From positions 186,001-250,000 of the forward strand of contig JBPOEZ010000004.1 of NCBI GenBank assembly GCA_051252005.1: a stretch of DNA of 64,000 bases, read 5' to 3'. How positions within the stretch are numbered: position 1 is the first letter of the stretch; every line of letters begins with the position of its first letter. Source of the DNA: JACOMS01 sp051252005 (lineage in GTDB: Bacteria; Pseudomonadota; Alphaproteobacteria; Caulobacterales; Maricaulaceae). The notes under the pieces were generated by a model, which had not been told where the DNA came from, did not search any database, and worked only from the letters and a program-made list of their open reading frames with translations. Position numbers and translations under genes: made by a program. This document shows, one piece after another, positions 35,105 to 43,149 of the stretch.

Positions 35105-35194
35105 TATATTAAAATTTATTAAAATAATAGAGAATATGAGAAAACAAACGAAAGCGCATTTGTTACATCGCACCGAAAGCAAGGGAGGATTAAC

Positions 35195-36307
35195 ATGCTT
35201 ATCGGTGTACCTAAGGAAATCAAAAATCACGAATATCGCGTCGGCTTAACGCCGGAAAGCGTTGCTGAGCTTGTTCAGATGGATCAAAGCGTTCTTATCG
35301 AAACGGGCGCGGGTAACGGCATTGGCGCTTATGACGCTGAATATATAGCGGCAGGCGGCGAAATCGTTTCTGGCCCCGAAGAAATATTCAAACGCGCAGA
35401 CATGATTATCAAAGTAAAAGAGCCGCAAGCCGTTGAGCGCGCCATGCTCCGCCCCGGACAAATTCTATATACATACCTCCACCTTGCGCCCGATCCTGAG
35501 CAAACGCATGATCTCATTAAATCCGGCGCGGTCTGTATCGCATACGAAACTGTGACAGGATCAGCGGGCGGCTTGCCGCTCTTGAAGCCTATGAGCCAAG
35601 TTGCTGGACGTTTGTCCATTCAGGTCGGCGCGGCGGCGCTGCAAAATAATGGCGGCGGACGCGGCGTGTTGCTCGGCGGCGTTCCGGGCGTTGCTCCTGC
35701 GAAAGTTATTATTATTGGCGGCGGCGATGTCGGTTTTAACGCGGCGCAAATGGCTGTCGGCCTGCAGGCTGATGTCACGATTTTAGAGCGTTCTAATCTC
35801 GTTATGGAACGGCTTTCCAATTACTTTGGAGTTAAGGCAAGAGTTATCCGTTCTACGCCGGCCGTTCTTGAAGAACTTCTTAAAACGGCTGATATGGTCG
35901 TTGGTGCGGTTCTTGTGCCGGGCGCAGCCGCGCCTAAGGTTGTTACGCGTGATATGCTTAAAATCATGATGGACGGCAGTGTTCTTGTCGATGTCGCGAT
36001 TGACCAAGGCGGCTGTTTTGAAACCTCCAAAGCTACTACCCACGATGACCCAACCTACATTGTTGATGGCATCGTGCATTACTGCGTGGCGAACATGCCC
36101 GGCGCAGTCGCTCGTACATCGACATATGCGCTCAACGCGTCGACTTTGGTTCATGCAAAAAACATTGCAAAAATGGGCTGGAAAGCAGCGCTGAAATCTG
36201 ACCCGCATCTTTTGGCCGGACTTAATGTTTGTGACGGCAAGGTTACTTATGCGGCCGTAGGCGAGGCGCTAGGCATCGAGGCGGTCGATCCGCTAACGTG
36301 CCTTTAA
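35195..36307 (+). CDS. ald: Alanine dehydrogenase
   Basis: A 370-residue NAD-dependent enzyme interconverting L-alanine with pyruvate and ammonia. It opens with the family signature MLIGVPKEIKNHEYRVGLTP. The substrate-site His is in LYTYLHLAPDPEQT, and the Rossmann segment is VIIIGGGDVGFNAAQMAVGL. The C-terminal VDVAIDQGGCFETSKATTHDDPTY is diagnostic. The ribosome-binding site is AAGGGAGGA. The flanking divergent Lrp gene is the likely regulator. A hairpin terminator lies just after it, inside the tail of the convergent Tam41-like gene. Confidence 0.97.
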   Translation: MLIGVPKEIKNHEYRVGLTPESVAELVQMDQSVLIETGAGNGIGAYDAEYIAAGGEIVSGPEEIFKRADMIIKVKEPQAVERAMLRPGQILYTYLHLAPDPEQTHDLIKSGAVCIAYETVTGSAGGLPLLKPMSQVAGRLSIQVGAAALQNNGGGRGVLLGGVPGVAPAKVIIIGGGDVGFNAAQMAVGLQADVTILERSNLVMERLSNYFGVKARVIRSTPAVLEELLKTADMVVGAVLVPGAAAPKVVTRDMLKIMMDGSVLVDVAIDQGGCFETSKATTHDDPTYIVDGIVHYCVANMPGAVARTSTYALNASTLVHAKNIAKMGWKAALKSDPHLLAGLNVCDGKVTYAAVGEALGIEAVDPLTCL

Positions 36308-36332
36308 AAAGAACCGTTTGAATAAAGCGCCA

Positions 36333-36364
36333 CTCTACCGGAAGGCTCCCTTTCGGTAGAGTTT
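36333..36364 (+). terminator. Hairpin terminator of ald, overlapping the end of the convergent gene
   Basis: CTCTACCGGAAGG and CCTTTCGGTAGAG pair over 13 positions with one G-U, with a 3-base loop and then TTT. The stem covers the last codons and the stop of the reverse-strand gene ending at 36335. The T run is short. Confidence 0.65.
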
Positions 36365-37264
36365 CCACGCTAATACAGGTGACCAAAGTATCGGGTGGCG
36401 GCGCTGCGACGGTGTTACGTCAATGGTTACACCTGAATGGCGACTGAGCTTGTGCATGATATAATCAAGACCGCCGTCAAACGTTGCGGCGCTGTTGATA
36501 ACTCGGATGCCGCCGAGCGGCTTGCCTAAAAATCGCCGCAGAAACCATTTGAATTTTGCGGACAACCGTTTGCCTGAACTTGCGTTCGGTAGTGTGTATA
36601 AATCACCTTCCGGTTCAGGCGGCCCGTAAAGCGCCGTCAGGATCGCGTCGTAACGATCGGCATATTTCTCGACAATCTCCACTGAGCGCCCGTCAGAGCT
36701 TTCAGGGCGTAGCTCTGTCCGGTAGCTCTCGCGAAAGCCGCGCGCCCAAAACGCTGTGGAAGAAACGGGACTATCCAGTAGCGGCGCCGTTTGCGCGGCC
36801 ATATGCGTCACGGCTTGACGCCTTGCGTCAAAGAGCCGTGATTTGATGGTCTCGTCCTTAGGAAACAAAATAATGCAGGGCTGCGCGAAGCGGCCCCATG
36901 TCATGGATAGAAGCGCGCGGGGGCTACACCTGTTTTCGAACGCTTTGATAGACATGATGGAGTATTTGCATGTCGTCTTTACGCCGTCTGCGTGGATCAT
37001 TTCGTGATAGTATACGGCGGGGGGAATGAGCGCGTTTAGTAGCGCGCGGATCGGGTTTTTATGTGTTTTGCGGTAGCTGTCCACGATCACATAGAAATCG
37101 AGCATTTTGTCTGGATTATCCATATCGCGCAGGGAAGAGCCGTAATATACGAAAGCCTGTACGCGGCCTTCGTGCCGCGCTGCAATCGCGTCGCATACGG
37201 TTTTCACGCGCGGTGTTGGCGTTATCTGCTCAGAAAGCATTATGTCTGTTATGGGATCGCTCAT
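36335..37264 (-). CDS. Tam41-like phosphatidate cytidylyltransferase
   Basis: A 309-residue protein resembling mitochondrial Tam41 (MMP37), a nucleotidyltransferase-fold CDP-diacylglycerol synthase unrelated to CdsA. The nucleotidyltransferase motif is seen as VYYGSSLRDMDNPDKMLDFYVIVD (Gly-Ser, then Asp). It is followed by the Tam41-like PPAVYYHEM and KYSIMSIKAFENRC, and a later WGRFAQP stretch. No membrane helices; probably peripheral. It starts 2 bases after the lipid kinase gene, so kinase then cytidylyltransferase would activate a lipid alcohol as its CDP form. Whether the lipid is diacylglycerol or ceramide is not known. Confidence 0.75.
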   Translation of the reverse strand: MSDPITDIMLSEQITPTPRVKTVCDAIAARHEGRVQAFVYYGSSLRDMDNPDKMLDFYVIVDSYRKTHKNPIRALLNALIPPAVYYHEMIHADGVKTTCKYSIMSIKAFENRCSPRALLSMTWGRFAQPCIILFPKDETIKSRLFDARRQAVTHMAAQTAPLLDSPVSSTAFWARGFRESYRTELRPESSDGRSVEIVEKYADRYDAILTALYGPPEPEGDLYTLPNASSGKRLSAKFKWFLRRFLGKPLGGIRVINSAATFDGGLDYIMHKLSRHSGVTIDVTPSQRRHPILWSPVLAWKLYRKGAFR

Positions 37265-37266
37265 GG

Positions 37267-38202
37267 CTAAGACACAAAGTTTACGGGCGGCGTGGCCGTT
37301 ATAGAAAGACGCCCATTTGGCAGGGTGATTGATTCGCCATCAAGTACAGCTGGGCCATTATAAGCATACTCCAAGGCAGAAGCCGTAAAGCTTTCGATAC
37401 CGTCTTTGGAGCGGTCTTTGTTTTTTCGGCCCATTAAAATACTGAGCATGTGGGGAAGTAGGTTCCGAGCTCCGTCATGGGCGAATGTCAATCGAACTGG
37501 GTCATCACCTTTGCCCCAAAAGGGATCAAGGCCAAGCATAAGGCCGGGCAGGGTGGTGACCAAGCTCGCGAGGTGGCTTGTGTTGATTTTTGCTGTGGTG
37601 TTTTGTTTGTGAATGCTGAGCGCAACGGGCGTTGGCGGCATCATCTCGTCCCTGATTGCGCGCGAACCTGCGACTCCGCGTAGGATTGTTGCGGCAACCG
37701 CCGCGGACCCGCCAATGCCGCGTCCATGCATCTTTTCCTTGCAGTAGTCTGTGGCGGAAGGGATGCCGCCTGTAGAAAATAGGAACCCGAATTGCGCGGA
37801 CGCGCCGTCTATGTCGAGCTTTAACAGGCGTGTTTCATGCACCGTTTTTCTGCCTGTCTCCAAGAGAGTTTCCACATGCTTAACCGTCTTTTTTTTCACA
37901 CCGATATTGCCTGCAACCTGATTAGTCATACCGCCCGGTATAAGCATAAAAGAAGGGTCTTGCTTGAATAGCTTGCGAGCCTGCATATAGGCCGTCATAA
38001 CCCCGTGGGCTGTGCCGTCGCCGCCTTCTATACAGATGTACTGACAGTTCGATTTTGCCGCGTGTTTCATCAGCTTTGGAAGGTTTTTGAAATCAGTCAC
38101 ATAGTCTATGACATGATCTCCGGAAGTGTTGACCCTGGCCAAAAGAGACCCTTTGGTTTTCACAGTTTGGCTGTCTGGATTTACGAGAAAAAGCGTGTCC
38201 AT
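37267..38202 (-). CDS. Diacylglycerol/ceramide-kinase family lipid kinase
   Basis: A 311-residue protein of the DAGK catalytic-domain family, which phosphorylates diacylglycerol, sphingoid bases or ceramide. The opening LFLVNPDSQT, the nucleotide-binding GGDGTAHGVMTAY, the LIPGGMTNQVAGNIG loop and the C-terminal beta-sandwich region are all seen. It is placed between lptG (12 bases upstream) and the Tam41-like gene (2 bases downstream). That it acts on a special lipid exported by the neighbouring LptFG pair is inference. Confidence 0.86.
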   Translation of the reverse strand: MDTLFLVNPDSQTVKTKGSLLARVNTSGDHVIDYVTDFKNLPKLMKHAAKSNCQYICIEGGDGTAHGVMTAYMQARKLFKQDPSFMLIPGGMTNQVAGNIGVKKKTVKHVETLLETGRKTVHETRLLKLDIDGASAQFGFLFSTGGIPSATDYCKEKMHGRGIGGSAAVAATILRGVAGSRAIRDEMMPPTPVALSIHKQNTTAKINTSHLASLVTTLPGLMLGLDPFWGKGDDPVRLTFAHDGARNLLPHMLSILMGRKNKDRSKDGIESFTASALEYAYNGPAVLDGESITLPNGRLSITATPPVNFVS

Positions 38203-38214
38203 GACGATGACTGT

Positions 38215-39309
38215 CTAACCCGAACGGCTTTTTAGGCTTTCTGTATTAACGCATAAAAATGCGCCTAATAAGAAAAATAGACTCAGAGGTATCGCGATAG
38301 CAGAGGCCACAGCCATGCCGCCAGAGGTCGCGAAAGTCGCCATAGCGCCGTCAATAATAAGGAATATGAAGCCCAGCGTAATGCCAACAATCAGGGCCTT
38401 GTCGCCTGTATCTTCGCGGCCTGTGCGCTGCATGATAGGGACTGCACAGAGTAAAAGAATAAGTGCGGCAAGGGGGCGGGTGATTCGGTGCATAAACCAA
38501 AACCCGTAAGCGAAACGAGGTTTTCCGCCAGAATTACCTTTTTCGCGGAAGTTTCTCATATCGCGGAGGGATAAGTCACGGGGTTCAGCCGCAAGGCGTG
38601 CAATGGAGGCAGGGGTTTGCTTCGTGTCCCACGGGATAGGGTTGGCTTGACGCAAGGCCATGCGGGGTTCGCCGTTCGATCCAGCGATAGGTAGGATTTG
38701 GACGTTCTGTAGCATCCACCCACCTTGGTTATAAATGGCAAACTCTGCCCAAATGGCTTCAATAACGGTGCCGCTTTTGTCGAGCGAAAAAAGCTCAAGG
38801 TTTGACAATGTGTTCATGTCTGGCCGGCCTGATACACGCACTATTTTGCTGCTATCTTCCATCCAAAGCGGGTTTTTGTCAGAAACGTTTTTAACCTTAT
38901 ATTCTGCGACGCCCCAGGCTTGGAGCGCCCGCACGGCGGGAGGCATCGCAAAATTAATGACGGTAATAGACGCAACACCTGCGAACAAAACAACTGGGAA
39001 TAAGAGGGCAAATTGTTTTGGAGCCGATATGCCAAACCCTAGGAGCGCAACAAGCTCGTGATTGCGGATGAGTTTGACAAAGACGAGTAAGGTGGCGACC
39101 ATGATTGTGAACATAAAAATGCGGTCAAAGATCACAGGCGCGCGGTAAATCATATAGCGGAAGGTTTCAGAAAACCCGCCCCCTTCGCCCATGATGCTGC
39201 CTGCGTTGGCCATAGAGTCGAGCAGTCCAATCAGTGTCAGGAAGCCGAAAACCGTAATGAGCCAAGTTGATAAAAAGCTCTTGGATAGATATGTTGCGAA
39301 CTTCAACAT
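38215..39309 (-). CDS. lptG: LptG-type permease of an Lpt lipid exporter
   Basis: A 364-residue YjgP/YjgQ family permease. Three N-terminal membrane segments, a periplasmic beta-jellyroll of about 190 residues (IVRVSGRPDMNTLSNLELFSLDKSGTVIEAIWAEFAIY), then three C-terminal segments (RITRPLAALILLLCAVPIM, ALIVGITLGFIFLIIDG). It starts one base after the lptF stop. In most relatives LptFG with LptB and LptC extracts LPS from the inner membrane. Here a lipid kinase and a Tam41-like gene follow instead of lptD, so this could be a paralogue for another lipid. Confidence 0.92.
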   Translation of the reverse strand: MLKFATYLSKSFLSTWLITVFGFLTLIGLLDSMANAGSIMGEGGGFSETFRYMIYRAPVIFDRIFMFTIMVATLLVFVKLIRNHELVALLGFGISAPKQFALLFPVVLFAGVASITVINFAMPPAVRALQAWGVAEYKVKNVSDKNPLWMEDSSKIVRVSGRPDMNTLSNLELFSLDKSGTVIEAIWAEFAIYNQGGWMLQNVQILPIAGSNGEPRMALRQANPIPWDTKQTPASIARLAAEPRDLSLRDMRNFREKGNSGGKPRFAYGFWFMHRITRPLAALILLLCAVPIMQRTGREDTGDKALIVGITLGFIFLIIDGAMATFATSGGMAVASAIAIPLSLFFLLGAFLCVNTESLKSRSG

Positions 39310-40515
39310 TTACGGCGCGCTCGAGAGTGAAGACTTTATGGATTGAACACGATTTCTTATCGATTCGAACATGTGGTCGACATGGAAGGCAAATGTGGTG
39401 AGCGGCGGTTGGCTCATTTTATAGGCGCTCTTCCAAAACAAGAACGCGGCAAATATACCGACAACGCCGATGATAGACCATATACCGAGCCACGGCGGGA
39501 TTACGCCTTGTGCACCTAGGCTTTGGCCAAACTCAAGCGCTTTTTGCAAAGACACAAGCATTATGACGCCGACAAATATGCCCGCAGATGAGGGGTTTCG
39601 CCCGTAATTGAGTCCAAAGGGTACGGCGATGAAGGGCAGTAAAATAAGGAGCATAGCGCGCCCAAGTCTCAGATGCAGGGCGGCATTGTTTACGGAGACA
39701 TCTAGTTTTTCATAAACATCGCCGTGCCTGTTATTGTAGAGCTCAAGCGATGTAAGTTCGCGCTCATCTTCTCCGCGGCTTCGGAAGTTTTCAACCGTAG
39801 CAGCACCAGCAATGGCGCTGGCTTCAAAGCTAAAGTCGCCGTCCAGTTGGCGGCTTGGTAGTATTTGGTAGGTTTGTCCTTCGGCGAGGCGGAGGACGGG
39901 TTCATTGCTGCCTTCGCGAACCGAAAGCTGGCCTTCCTGCGCTGATGTGATGCGGATGCCGCCTGAGCCGTCATCGGCTTTCAGTTTTTGATAGATAAAG
40001 ATTGGCCCTATGGCATTGCCTGGCTTTTCGGTTCCGGCGAAAAATGTCCAGTTGCCAACGGGAGTGAATGTGCCTTGTCTTAGGGCGGCGGTAAAGGATT
40101 GTTGCTTCACCATATGCACGACTTGGCGGTAATTGTAGCGGCCTACGGGTTGCATGTAGCCTTCAATGAAGAGGGTGAGGCCGGCAAAAATAGTAGCGAT
40201 GAGCAAGAAAGGCTTTGTCATATGCATCAGCGATATGCCCGCGCCCATAGCGGCGGTGAGCTCGCTGGAACGGCTAAAGCGATCAACGGTAATAATGACG
40301 CCCAGCAAGAGTGCCATCGGTACCGCGATTCCAAGGTAATGCGGTAGCAAGTTTACAATCATAGACGTTGCATCACTTGCTGGATTTATAGAGTTTGAAA
40401 CGACTTCAAATATACGCAAAAGCCGCTCTAGCAGCAGCACCGCTATGGCAAACACAATAAGGCCGCCAATGTTGATGGCGGACTTTTTGAGGAGATACTG
40501 ATTAAGTCGGCCCAT
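39310..40515 (-). CDS. lptF: LptF-type permease of an Lpt lipid exporter
   Basis: About 401 residues, the partner of LptG with the same three-plus-three helix layout around a periplasmic jellyroll. Helices include GGLIVFAIAVLLLERLL and YLGIAVPMALLLGVIITVDRF. The segment SRSSELTAAMGAGIS is the conserved cytoplasmic coupling region contacting LptB. The frame reaches 40566, but the ATG at 40515 gives the usual N-terminus. It heads a reverse-strand operon of lptF, lptG, lipid kinase and Tam41-like gene, divergent from the acyltransferase operon across about 107 bases. Confidence 0.92.
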   Translation of the reverse strand: MGRLNQYLLKKSAINIGGLIVFAIAVLLLERLLRIFEVVSNSINPASDATSMIVNLLPHYLGIAVPMALLLGVIITVDRFSRSSELTAAMGAGISLMHMTKPFLLIATIFAGLTLFIEGYMQPVGRYNYRQVVHMVKQQSFTAALRQGTFTPVGNWTFFAGTEKPGNAIGPIFIYQKLKADDGSGGIRITSAQEGQLSVREGSNEPVLRLAEGQTYQILPSRQLDGDFSFEASAIAGAATVENFRSRGEDERELTSLELYNNRHGDVYEKLDVSVNNAALHLRLGRAMLLILLPFIAVPFGLNYGRNPSSAGIFVGVIMLVSLQKALEFGQSLGAQGVIPPWLGIWSIIGVVGIFAAFLFWKSAYKMSQPPLTTFAFHVDHMFESIRNRVQSIKSSLSSAP

Positions 40516-40622
40516 AGGGTGTCGTGTTGTAACTGTAAATTGAACTTTACAAAGAGGGTGGCACAATCATATGAGCCTTGCAAGGCCTCGCAGAGTGCCT
40601 GTACAGAAATTAAGGCAGCGCA

Positions 40623-41207
40623 GTGGCACATTTTTTCAAACTGAAATTATTTTCGAGTACGGGCGCGGCCTTTATTCTCTTATTGGGTGCGTTGATGGCT
40701 TTTGCATCAACCGCGAGCGCAGATCATGAGACCGGAGAACTTGAGCTTTACCCCGGCGACGAAGCTGATGTGTGTGACTACGCAGCCCTGCAAATTCGAG
40801 TGACTGTCAACGGTGTCACCCATGTTGGTATCATGAAGCTTGAACTCTATGACGGACCTGATCATTTTCCAAAAAAAGAAGGTCGAATCCGAGTTATCCG
40901 AATTCCGGCTATGGACGGACCCCAAACGATTTGTATGAATATTAGAAAACCAGGGACCTACGCGGTCACAGGGTATCATGATATTGATGGGGATCGAAAG
41001 CTTGACAAAAAGTGGAATTTCACGCCGAAGGAACCTTTGGGGATTTCTAATAATGTCGAAGTAAAAAGCCGCCGCATACCAGACTTTGAAGAGGCCGCTT
41101 TTGAGGTTGGTACCGCGGGTAAAAATATTGACCTCAATCTTGTTGACGTTCGTGCTAGGAAAAAGCAAAACGAGCGCGACGAAGACATGGACAAAAACGA
41201 AGACTAA
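40623..41207 (+). CDS. DUF2141 family secreted protein
   Basis: A 194-residue exported protein with a signal peptide (AAFILLLGALMAFASTASA). The body is a DUF2141 domain: the hallmark is TYAVTGYHDIDGDRKLDKKWNFTPKEPLGISNNV. The function of DUF2141 is unknown. The C-terminus is a charged Lys/Asp/Glu tail. Translation begins at GTG with AAGG 9 bases before. It is the first gene of the forward operon of the lipid locus and lies face to face with lptF, so a periplasmic role with the exported lipid is possible but unproven. Confidence 0.82.
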   Translation: MAHFFKLKLFSSTGAAFILLLGALMAFASTASADHETGELELYPGDEADVCDYAALQIRVTVNGVTHVGIMKLELYDGPDHFPKKEGRIRVIRIPAMDGPQTICMNIRKPGTYAVTGYHDIDGDRKLDKKWNFTPKEPLGISNNVEVKSRRIPDFEEAAFEVGTAGKNIDLNLVDVRARKKQNERDEDMDKNED

Positions 41208-41251
41208 GCTGCATTCCACATACGGTTCGCGGTTTTAGCCGCGGAGATAAT

Positions 41252-42400
41252 GTGAGCGAAATTGCGATCAGAATAGCGCCCGTTCAAACGAAAGCCGATA
41301 TGAAGGCCTTCGTCGAATATCCATATGCGCTCTATTCCGGTGAACCTAACTGGCGCCCGCCGCTTCGCTTTGAACGGGCGGCCCATATGTCGCCAAAATC
41401 TAACCCTGCCTTAGCTGATTTTGATATTGCCTATTTTTTAGCTTATCGCGGCGAAACTATTGCCGGACGAATTGCCGTTTTTATCAATGAGGTTCATCTC
41501 AAAACCTATGATGATAAGGCTGGGCATTTCGGATTTTTTGACTGCGAAGCCAGTCCGGAAACGGGCGCGGCCTTACTAGAAACGGCTAAGGATTGGATCT
41601 TGGCAAAAGGCATGGCTCGCATGGTGGGGCCGTTACAGTGGAGCGTTAATGACGAGTGCGGCGTGCTGATAGACGGGTTCGACACACCGCCCGTAATGAT
41701 GATGCCTTATGGTAGGCCAGACTACCAAGCCATGTATGAGGCAGCGGGTTTCACCAAGGCAACAGACCTCTATGCGTTTCAAGCAGATTTGAATGCGGGT
41801 TACCCCCGTCCGCGCCAAACGCAGATGATGGTAAATTTGGCGGATAAAGATCCCGACATTGTCATACGGCCGTTAAAGACCGGAGAGTTTTTGAACGAGG
41901 TTCGCCTTGTTATGGATATTTTTAATGATGCGTGGTCAGAAAATTGGGGGTTCATTCCTTTCTCGAGCGCGCAAGTCACGCAAATGGCTAAAGACATAAA
42001 GCCGATTATTTTCAAAGAAGGTTTTTGGGTTGGCGAGATTAAAGGGGAACCGGCAGCGTTTATCTGGATGATCCCAGATCTAAATTCCGCTATTTATGAT
42101 TTGGACGGAAAGCTTCTTCCATTTGGATGGGCCAAGTTGATCAAACGCTTGAAAGTCTCTGGGGTAAAGCAGGCTCGCATTCCGCTTATGGGGCTGCGTA
42201 AAAAACATCATAATACTCGAAAGGGGGTCGCTGTGGTGGCTAAACTGTCCGAAACGGTTTTTGAAGCTGCGCGAAATAAAGGCTATACCCATTGCGAACT
42301 GTCGTGGATTCTGGAAGACAATCAAAGCATGATCCGAATTTGTGAACAGGCAAGCGCCAAACGTTATAAAACCTACCGTATGTATGAGAAGACGCTGTGA
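41252..42400 (+). CDS. YghO/bCerS-like GNAT-fold acyltransferase
   Basis: A 382-residue protein of the YghO-type family, two fused GNAT-like halves. Visible patches are YPYALYSGEPNWRPPLRFER, RIAVFINEVHLKTYDDKAGHFGFFDCE, LQWSVNDECGVLIDGF, and the C-terminal YTHCELSWILEDNQSMIRICE that ends GNAT domains. As I remember it, the bacterial ceramide synthase of Caulobacter (bCerS) belongs to this family and acylates 3-ketosphinganine. Its neighbours here (flippase, CDP-alcohol transferase, nucleotidyltransferases) support a lipid role. No serine palmitoyltransferase gene is in the window, so the ceramide assignment is inferred. Confidence 0.78.
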   Translation: MSEIAIRIAPVQTKADMKAFVEYPYALYSGEPNWRPPLRFERAAHMSPKSNPALADFDIAYFLAYRGETIAGRIAVFINEVHLKTYDDKAGHFGFFDCEASPETGAALLETAKDWILAKGMARMVGPLQWSVNDECGVLIDGFDTPPVMMMPYGRPDYQAMYEAAGFTKATDLYAFQADLNAGYPRPRQTQMMVNLADKDPDIVIRPLKTGEFLNEVRLVMDIFNDAWSENWGFIPFSSAQVTQMAKDIKPIIFKEGFWVGEIKGEPAAFIWMIPDLNSAIYDLDGKLLPFGWAKLIKRLKVSGVKQARIPLMGLRKKHHNTRKGVAVVAKLSETVFEAARNKGYTHCELSWILEDNQSMIRICEQASAKRYKTYRMYEKTL

Positions 42401-43149
42401 GCGTGTCCGTCTTGATTTTGGCAGGGCAGCGCGAAGGCGTTGTTGATGCATTATGCGCGGAAGCTGGCGTAGAGCGTAAGGCCATTATCCCTATCAATGG
42501 GACGCCGATGGTCGATTATGTGCTGGACGCTCTCGAACAAGCGGTATTGCCGACGCCTTACCATGTCAGCGGATTTGACGCCTCTTATGACGCGCGGCTT
42601 GTGCAATCACCGAGCGCTCCGGGTCCAGCAGGTAGCGCGCTGGCCGCGTTGGAAGGCGATATAAATACACCTGTCCTCATCACGACCTGTGATCACCCGC
42701 TGCTGACGTCGCAAATGCTGGAGAGCTTTATTCAAGGCGCGCAGGATAATGGGGCTGATTTTTGTGTGGGACTGGCGGATAAAGATATTATTCAGCCTGC
42801 TTATCCTGATGTGAAGCGGACATACCTTAAATTTAAAGACCGTTCTGTGTCGGGTTGCAATTTATTCTATATTGCCAACCCCAGAGGCCTTGAGGCCATT
42901 CGTTTTTGGCAGCGCGCGCAGCATTTCCGCAAACGCCCAGTACGTCTGGCCGCTAGTGTCGGCTGGGGCGTTTTATTTCGATATGTCTTTGGCAGACTTA
43001 CTTTGCGAGGCGCGTTTGACTACGCAGCGAAGCGGCTTGGTATTTCTGCAGCCCCGATCATTCTGCCGTTCGCCGAAGCCGCGATCGATGTGGATAAGCC
43101 GTCTGATAAGGCCCTTGTAGAAGCCATTCTAAAAGACCACAAAAAATGA
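42397..43149 (+). CDS. MobA-like NTP transferase
   Basis: A 250-residue nucleotidyltransferase of the MobA-like GT-A fold. The usual LAAGxGxRM opening is altered to VLILAGQREGVVDALC, and the next segment KAIIPINGTPMVDYVLDAL is typical. The metal-site acidic motif is TTCDHPLL. It starts in the ATGA-like overlap with the acyltransferase gene and overlaps the flippase start, so translation is coupled. It probably activates a head-group phosphate with CTP, but the substrate is unknown. Confidence 0.8.
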   Translation: MSVSVLILAGQREGVVDALCAEAGVERKAIIPINGTPMVDYVLDALEQAVLPTPYHVSGFDASYDARLVQSPSAPGPAGSALAALEGDINTPVLITTCDHPLLTSQMLESFIQGAQDNGADFCVGLADKDIIQPAYPDVKRTYLKFKDRSVSGCNLFYIANPRGLEAIRFWQRAQHFRKRPVRLAASVGWGVLFRYVFGRLTLRGAFDYAAKRLGISAAPIILPFAEAAIDVDKPSDKALVEAILKDHKK

